DNA of 13,570 nt from Bacillota bacterium (GTDB taxonomy: Bacteria; Bacillota; Clostridia; Lachnospirales; Lachnospiraceae). Each line of letters begins with the position of its first letter. The first letter of the stretch is position 1. The notes beneath the pieces are model-generated. The model searched no databases, was not told the DNA's origin, and saw only the letters and a list, made by a program, of their open reading frames with translations. Location: the NCBI GenBank assembly GCA_023436765.1, contig JAEZHX010000177.1, forward strand, positions 1-13,570. Direction: 5' to 3'. Both the position numbers and the translations under genes were made by a program. Below, one piece after another: positions 12,523-13,570 of the stretch.

Positions 12523-13524
12523 ATGCTCCGAAATAAAGAATTCAAAATCATGGTGATTTCGATGGGTATGTTGACCATGGCAGGGATTGTGTTTGCATTT
12601 GCTTTGGATGCCCGGACCGGTATTCTTGTATCCATTCTTACCGGAGGCTTCCTTCTGCTGGCGATTGTCTTTACAGGCAGAAGATATCTGGACATCAGAA
12701 AATTATCGGGATACCTGAGGCGAATCTACGGAGGGGATTATTCGCTGGATCTTCGTGATAATCAGGAGGGAGAACTCAGTATCCTGAAAAGTGATATCTA
12801 CAAAGTGACACTAATTCTGTCCAAGCAGGCAGAGCTATTAAAAAGTGAAAAACAGCAGCTGGCAGATGCCCTGTCCGATATCTCCCACCAGCTGAAGACA
12901 CCGTTGACCTCCATGTTGGTGATGGCGGACCTCTTAAGCAAGGAGGACCTATCTGCTGAGAAAAGGGGAGAGTTTACCAAAACCCTACAGCAGCAGTTGG
13001 AACGGATGGAATGGTTGTTAGCATCCCTGCTTAAGCTGTCCAAGCTGGATGCAGGTACCGTGGAATTCAAGAGAGAGAGGGTACCCGTAGCTACCCTGGT
13101 CGAAAAGGCAATCAAGCCCCTGATGATACCGATGGAGCTTAGAAATCAGAAGCTGGTCCTTACCGGAGAGGAGAAAACCTATTTCCTCGGAGACCTGAAC
13201 TGGACGGTAGAGGCTTTGATTAATATTCTGAAGAACTGCATGGAACATACCGGGGACGGAGGAACCATAACGATCAATTATTCCGAAAATCCGATCTTTA
13301 CTGAGATTTTCATTTCAGATAATGGGAAGGGAATCGAAAAGGAGGAGCTTGCGTATATCTTCAAGCGCTTCTTTCGGGGCAGGAATGCAGGGCAGGACAG
13401 TGTTGGAATTGGACTGGCACTGGCCCACAGCATCGTAACAGCTCAGAATGGTGACATCTCTGTTACCAGCAGCCTCGGAAAAGGTACGAGCTTCAGTGTG
13501 AAGTTTTATAAGCAAACCACTTGA
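12523..13524 (+). CDS. Intramembrane-sensing-type histidine kinase
   Basis: A 333-residue membrane kinase. ATG 12523 is one base after the regulator's stop, with AAGGTGG (12508-12514) as ribosome binding site; a GTG at 12514 would overlap the previous gene. Two membrane helices at about 8-28 and 33-53 are separated by only about five residues (DARTG), so there is no extracellular sensor domain. A short HAMP-like linker leads to ALSDISHQLKTPLTS with phospho-acceptor H122. The ATPase domain has the N-box (NILKN, N234 and N238), G1 box DNGKGI (D266), F-box FKRFFRG and G2 box GIGLAL. Such kinases usually sense through an associated BceAB- or CprABC-type ABC transporter rather than directly; the H-Q-L-K-T-P box is of the clostridial Cpr-like kind rather than H-E-V-K-T-P of BceS. 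That transporter should lie to the right of the window. The protein appears complete. Confidence 0.92.
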   Translation: MLRNKEFKIMVISMGMLTMAGIVFAFALDARTGILVSILTGGFLLLAIVFTGRRYLDIRKLSGYLRRIYGGDYSLDLRDNQEGELSILKSDIYKVTLILSKQAELLKSEKQQLADALSDISHQLKTPLTSMLVMADLLSKEDLSAEKRGEFTKTLQQQLERMEWLLASLLKLSKLDAGTVEFKRERVPVATLVEKAIKPLMIPMELRNQKLVLTGEEKTYFLGDLNWTVEALINILKNCMEHTGDGGTITINYSENPIFTEIFISDNGKGIEKEELAYIFKRFFRGRNAGQDSVGIGLALAHSIVTAQNGDISVTSSLGKGTSFSVKFYKQTT

Positions 13525-13531
13525 AACAATG

Positions 13532-13545
13532 TGACGATACTGTAA
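13532..13545 (+). promoter_or_regulatory. BceR-like response-regulator binding motif
   Basis: TGACG-ATAC-TGTAA differs at one position from the T-N-A-C-A-N4-T-G-T-A-A inverted repeat known for BceR-type regulators. It sits 8 bases after the kinase stop codon. A wider inverted repeat, GTGAC (13531-13535) and GTCAC (13554-13558), surrounds it, and TTGTCA (13552-13557) could be a -35 whose -10 lies outside the window. It is probably the control region of the next operon. Confidence 0.5.
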
Positions 13546-13570
13546 TAATTATTGTCACTTCAGAGTCATC

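Noticed and set aside
12321..12695. Minus-strand open frame across the regulator/kinase junction
   Set aside because: It overlaps two strongly supported genes on the other strand and has low-complexity composition and no motif.

Overview
The window looks like a chromosomal segment of a low-to-moderate GC Gram-positive anaerobe, most likely a Lachnospiraceae/Clostridium cluster XIVa-type Firmicute. The reasons are strong AGGAGG-type ribosome binding sites, sigma-A promoters (TTGACA/TATAAT, several with extended -10 TGn), a Y-family polymerase plus YolD-like cassette, an SdpI-family membrane protein, secreted BIG2/FN3 proteins, and a two-component system with a very short sensor loop of the kind that guards peptide-antibiotic ABC transporters. 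This assignment rests on gene content, not on a database search. No rRNA, tRNA, CRISPR array, insertion sequence or prophage was seen.

Layout. 1-701: the tail of a Y-family DNA polymerase and a YolD-like partner (SOS/lesion-bypass cassette). 785-1974: a GNAT acetyltransferase and an SdpI-family membrane protein, ending in a terminator that lies partly inside the end of the convergent merR-type gene. 1989-3361: a MerR-type regulator divergent from an alpha/beta hydrolase. 3448-5308: a PLP aminotransferase divergent from a small YdcZ/DUF606 membrane protein, with overlapping TATAAT elements between them. 5479-6768: metY, O-acetylhomoserine sulfhydrylase, behind a promoter with an operator-like palindrome. 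6769-7153: a 385-base gene-free region holding hairpins, an extended -10 promoter and a potentially structured leader. 7154-9211 and 9404-10978: two secreted multidomain proteins, each with its own extended -10 promoter and terminator. 11136-11756: a GmhB-like HAD phosphatase. 11844-13524: an OmpR-type response regulator and an intramembrane-type histidine kinase, followed at the window edge by a BceR-like binding motif that predicts an ABC transporter operon just outside.

Functionally this is a mosaic of short, mostly independent transcription units: DNA damage tolerance, sulfur amino acid synthesis, amino acid transamination, cell-surface/extracellular proteins and envelope stress sensing. 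Most coding starts were chosen internal to the longest open frame because a well-placed Shine-Dalgarno sequence, or in one case the promoter position, supports the shorter form.

The items most deserving a second look are the leader RNA upstream of the FN3/propeller protein, that protein itself (novel-looking C-terminal half), the 19-bp-spaced promoter between the MerR gene and the hydrolase, and the regulatory box at the right edge. Nothing seen amounts to a clearly new defence or mobile system.
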